Shown here: positions 61,377 through 64,000 of the stretch, one piece after another
Numbering within the stretch: the first letter of the stretch is position 1
Layout: each line of letters begins with the position of its first letter
DNA from: Peterkaempfera podocarpi
Lineage (GTDB): Bacteria; Actinomycetota; Actinomycetes; Streptomycetales; Streptomycetaceae
Length of the DNA stretch: 64,000 bases
Direction: 5' to 3'
Assembly (NCBI RefSeq): GCF_042466665.1
Contig: NZ_CP162102.1
Coordinates: forward strand, 4,588,001 to 4,652,000
Position numbers and translations under genes: made by a program
The notes under the pieces: generated by a model
Told to the model about the DNA's origin: nothing
The model's database searches: none
The model's input: only the letters and a program-made list of their open reading frames with translations

Positions 61377-61826
61377 ATGCGCCGAATCGCCACCGGGCTC
61401 ACCACCACGGCAGTCACCATCGCGGCAACCCTCACCCTGGCCTCCCCCGCCTCGGCCGCCCCCGCCGACAAGTCCGCTGTGCTGTCGAGCTGGACCCAGA
61501 CCAGTGCCGCCAGTTACAACGCCTGGTACGCCGCCCACCAGAACCAGAGCGCCTGGTCCGCCTACGGCTTCGACTGGTCGACCGACTACTGCAGCGACTC
61601 CCCCGACAACCCCCTCGGCTTCCCCTTCAAGAACGCCTGCGCACGGCATGACTTCGGCTACCGCAACTACAAGGCCGCCGGCACCTTCTCCGCGAACAAG
61701 TCCCGTATCGACAGCGCCTTCTACGAGGACCTCAAGCGCGTCTGCGGCGGCTACAGCGGAGCGACCGCCACCGCCTGCAACGGCACCGCCTGGACCTACT
61801 ACCAGGCGGTCAAGGCCTTCGGCTGA
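61377..61826 (+). CDS. secreted phospholipase A2
   Basis: 149 residues from ATG 61377 (GGAGAAG upstream). Signal peptide ends ASPASA (27/28). The prokaryotic PLA2 core is YGFDWSTDYCSDSPDNPLGFPFKNACARHDFGYRNYK: calcium loop and the His91-Asp92 pair. Four cysteines in the mature chain fit two disulfides. It cleaves the sn-2 ester of phospholipids, as does S. violaceoruber PLA2. Confidence 0.96.
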   Translation: MRRIATGLTTTAVTIAATLTLASPASAAPADKSAVLSSWTQTSAASYNAWYAAHQNQSAWSAYGFDWSTDYCSDSPDNPLGFPFKNACARHDFGYRNYKAAGTFSANKSRIDSAFYEDLKRVCGGYSGATATACNGTAWTYYQAVKAFG

Positions 61827-61847
61827 CCGTGCCGGTGCCCTGACGCT

Positions 61848-61904
61848 GTGCACAGCCGGCCGGCACCGACGCCCCCGCGCCGGGCCGGCCGGTCGGCTGT
61901 GCAC
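61848..61904. terminator. terminator between convergent genes
   Basis: 10-bp outer stem (61848-61857 with 61895-61904) extended by inner GC pairs, between PLA2 and MscL genes. Confidence 0.7.
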
Positions 61905-61913
61905 GGGCCGCTG

Positions 61914-62360
61914 TCACCGGACAGCTGAACTCCCCGGCCGCTGGGGCTGGTCGGCACCGCAGTAACGGCACTTGGAGGCCGCCGCAGGCAGCTCCTCGAA
62001 GAGACAGGCGGGACAGGTCTTGAACGGGCCGGGGTCGCCGAAGACCGTCACCCCACGGCGGCGCATCGAGTGCTTGTAGGGGACGACGATCAGGAAGTAC
62101 ACCACGGCCATGAAGATGATGAAGTAGATCAGGGCCGAGATGAACGAGCCGATGTCCAGGTAGGTCGCCTTGTTCCCCGGGGCGCCGAGCTGCCAGCCGA
62201 GCCCCACCGACTTGCTGCCCTGGATCCGGGCGATGATCGGGTTGACGACGAAGTCGGTGAATGCCTTGATCAGAGTGCTGAACGCCAGCGCGGTGATCAG
62301 GCCGACGGCGACGACGATGACATCGCCGCGCATCAGAAAGTTCTTGAAGCCCTTGAACAC
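61914..62360 (-). CDS. mscL: MscL mechanosensitive channel with C-terminal zinc ribbon
   Basis: 148 residues from GTG 62360. The MscL core is complete: FKGFKNFLMRGDVIVVAVGLITALAFSTLIKAFTDFVVNPIIA and the second helix ISALIYFIIFMAVVYFLIVVPYK. In place of the usual short helix, the C-terminal ~40 residues form a zinc ribbon with CPAC (116, 119) and CRYC (131, 134). It relieves osmotic shock in the cytoplasmic membrane; the ribbon would face the cytoplasm and may gate or dock a partner. Confidence 0.93.
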   Translation of the reverse strand: MFKGFKNFLMRGDVIVVAVGLITALAFSTLIKAFTDFVVNPIIARIQGSKSVGLGWQLGAPGNKATYLDIGSFISALIYFIIFMAVVYFLIVVPYKHSMRRRGVTVFGDPGPFKTCPACLFEELPAAASKCRYCGADQPQRPGSSAVR

Positions 62361-62516
62361 GGGTCTGCTCCTCTGCCGGGGCGGGCCGCTCGGAACATCG
62401 GCAGACAGCACGCTAGGCCCGCGCCGGTGGCGGAACCGGGCAACCGCAACCCCCTGCCACCCGGACGCCCGCTCCGCCCACCCGTCCGGCCCACCTCCCC
62501 GCCCGAGCCCCGGGTC

Positions 62517-62558
62517 CCGGTCTGCGAGCCCCGGTCTGCGAGCCCCGGTCTGTGAGCT
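62517..62558. repeat. 14-bp tandem repeat upstream of mscL
   Basis: CCGGTCTGCGAGCC occurs twice exactly (62517-62530, 62531-62544) and a third time with two changes (62545-62558). It lies in the 289-base gap between mscL and the WGR gene, both leftward. Confidence 0.75.
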
Positions 62559-62649
62559 GCGAGCCGGGAGCTCAGGCTCCGGGCTCAGACACCGGCTTGC
62601 CGACGCGGCCCGGGGGCGAAGCGATCCCGAGGGCTTCCGCCTGCGCGGA

Positions 62650-64000
62650 TCAGAGCAGACGCCTGATGTCCCCGCGGGCGCGGTAGAACCCGCCACCCGC
62701 GGAGGGGCGCACCTCGGTGACGAGATAGCGGGCACCGGGAGTGCGGATCTCCTTGGGGAACTGGACGCGCAGCTCGGGGTCGTAGCCCGGGGACAGCACC
62801 CGGACCCGCAGCCGCCCGGCCTCCTGGACGCACTCCAGCACCACGCCGTCCGCCCCGGCGGAACCGACGACGGCGGCGCTGACCGTCTCCACCTGCGCCG
62901 AGGGGGCCACCGCGGTGACATGGGAGGCCTTGATGTCCTGCCGCTGGGGCAGCCGCCCCTGTTCGGCCTCGCGCACCGCGGCCTCGCTTGCGTCTATGCA
63001 GGCCAGGGAGCCGTCCGTGGTGACGATATAGAGCCGCTCGTCGCGGTACTGCATGGAGTACGCGGAGCCGCAGCCGGTGCCGAGCTTCCACAGCCGGGTG
63101 CCGTCGGCGGCGAAGCAGTACACCGAGGAGTGGTTGTCCCCGGCGAAGACATAGCGGCCGTCGGGTGAGGTGGCGCAGGAGAAGACCGCCGCGTCGCAGC
63201 GGTACCGCGAACGCACCGCGCCGTCCGCCTTGCCCAGTCGGTACACCCAGCCCCGCCCGGTGCCCGCGAACACCTCGCCCGGCTCCTGCCAGCCGAAGAG
63301 CACCTGCCCCTCGATGCCGGTGTGCCAGCGGGGTTCGCCGCTGTGCGCCCCATAGGCGGTGACGCCGCCGGAGTGGCCGTGGTAGACGGTCTCCCCCGAG
63401 CAGCGGACCATCCAGCCGTGGTCGCCCCGGCTGCGCCGGGACCACTGGAACTCGTCCTCGTGGTCCACGGTGGTGATGCCGCCCTGGCGGTCGGAGACGC
63501 CGAGCACGCCGTCGTCGATGTCCAGCCAGTAGATGTCCACGTCGTCGGCTATCTCATAGGCCACCCGCGGGATCTTGCCGCTGAGGTCGTAGACCCGGCC
63601 GTCGTCGCAGCCCGCGTAGAGCCAGAAGTCGTCGGCGACGATGCACTTGACGCCCTCCGGCAGGGCGAAGCGCCCGGTGACCCGGCCGTCGTGGGTGAGT
63701 GCGTAGACATCGCCCCGCTGGTTGCCGACATAGGCGTACTCCTCGCCCACATAGATCCCGAACGCCGCGGCGCCCGAGGCGAACCGCCACAGCACCGGGG
63801 CCTGGGTGGCGGTGGACCTGCTGCTGACGATCTGCCGCCTAGAGACCGCGCGGGCCTGCCGGACGCCCTGCACCGCGGGTGCATAGCCTTTGCGGACCTT
63901 CTCGCCGACCTTGCGGGTGGCGGCCGCGGCTGCCTTCTCCGTGCTGGGGAACGTCGACGACCGCAGCTGGCCCTGCTCGCCGATCCGCCCGAAGCGGATC
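62650..64000 (-). CDS. WGR-domain beta-propeller protein (5' end outside window)
   Basis: Partial: 450 codons read, the start lies beyond base 64000. The first visible residues (IRFGRIGEQGQLRSSTFPSTEKAAAAATRKVGEKVRKGY) are the end of a WGR domain. A basic linker follows, then a PQQ/WD-like propeller with repeated blade ends such as EYAYVGNQRGDVYALTHDG, FWLYAGCDDGRVYDLSG, GRGWVYRLGKADGAV and RYVFAGDNHSSVYCFAADG. The C-terminal part (VTEVRPSAGGGFYRARGDIRRLL) is separate. WGR domains occur in DNA-break sensors and MolR; the propeller suggests protein or ligand binding. Confidence 0.85.
   Translation of the reverse strand, partial: IRFGRIGEQGQLRSSTFPSTEKAAAAATRKVGEKVRKGYAPAVQGVRQARAVSRRQIVSSRSTATQAPVLWRFASGAAAFGIYVGEEYAYVGNQRGDVYALTHDGRVTGRFALPEGVKCIVADDFWLYAGCDDGRVYDLSGKIPRVAYEIADDVDIYWLDIDDGVLGVSDRQGGITTVDHEDEFQWSRRSRGDHGWMVRCSGETVYHGHSGGVTAYGAHSGEPRWHTGIEGQVLFGWQEPGEVFAGTGRGWVYRLGKADGAVRSRYRCDAAVFSCATSPDGRYVFAGDNHSSVYCFAADGTRLWKLGTGCGSAYSMQYRDERLYIVTTDGSLACIDASEAAVREAEQGRLPQRQDIKASHVTAVAPSAQVETVSAAVVGSAGADGVVLECVQEAGRLRVRVLSPGYDPELRVQFPKEIRTPGARYLVTEVRPSAGGGFYRARGDIRRLL

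Overview
The window is a very high-GC actinobacterial chromosome segment. The gene order purS-purQ-purL ... purF-purM - DUF3073 - valine dehydrogenase - bldC - tRNA-Asp - hrpA, the abundance of GTG starts, and the lipoproteins and secreted hydrolases all point to Streptomycetaceae (Streptomyces, Kitasatospora or Streptacidiphilus type). bldC, lsr2 and a c-di-AMP-type leader in front of a cell-wall peptidase fit a sporulating mycelial organism. This placement rests on recalled gene order and protein families, not on a database search.

Layout. 0-1.1 kb: the 5' part of an MFS transporter and two tRNA-Gly genes. 1.2-10.3 kb: lsr2, then the purine genes purS/Q/L and purF/M with small companions. 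10.4-19 kb: DUF3073, vdh, the developmental regulator bldC with a long leader, tRNA-Asp and the large helicase hrpA. 19-21.6 kb: an Ala-rich lipoprotein and a MarR regulator divergent from a dienelactone hydrolase/DUF6295 pair. 21.7-26.2 kb: a tightly coupled four-gene operon (membrane-anchored solute-binding-like protein, TelA, solute-binding/vWA lipoprotein, helical membrane protein). This is the best candidate in the window for a poorly described system. 26.3-31.8 kb: a methyltransferase, a Tat-type NlpC/P60 protein, and an apparent accessory insertion next to the tRNA-Glu/Asp/Phe cluster, carrying a secreted multi-domain protein and what looks like a decayed GntR regulator. 32-42.6 kb: metallophosphoesterase, zincin, lipoprotein, a DEAD-box helicase with a repeated Arg/Gly/Asp tail, tRNA-Lys, methyltransferase, oxidoreductase and deacetylase. 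42.6-46.7 kb: an ATP-grasp-like protein, an alpha/beta hydrolase, a CysRS-like remnant protein and an Rv2629/Vms1-like protein. 46.9-64 kb: CopC/CopD fusion, alkyltransferase, orphan TatA, SAM methyltransferase, thioesterase/LysR pair, MFS transporter, c-di-AMP riboswitch with M23 peptidase and a striking 13-bp repeat array, GH12 cellulase with LacI-like operators, STAS protein, phospholipase A2, MscL with a zinc ribbon, and a WGR/beta-propeller protein running off the right end.

Three genes (purF, the fourth gene of the TelA operon, copCD) each appear broken by a single-base change in or beside a C run. Their downstream frames still encode recognisable or codon-biased protein. The common cause is probably homopolymer errors in the assembly rather than real pseudogenes, and this should be settled before any of the three is called inactive.
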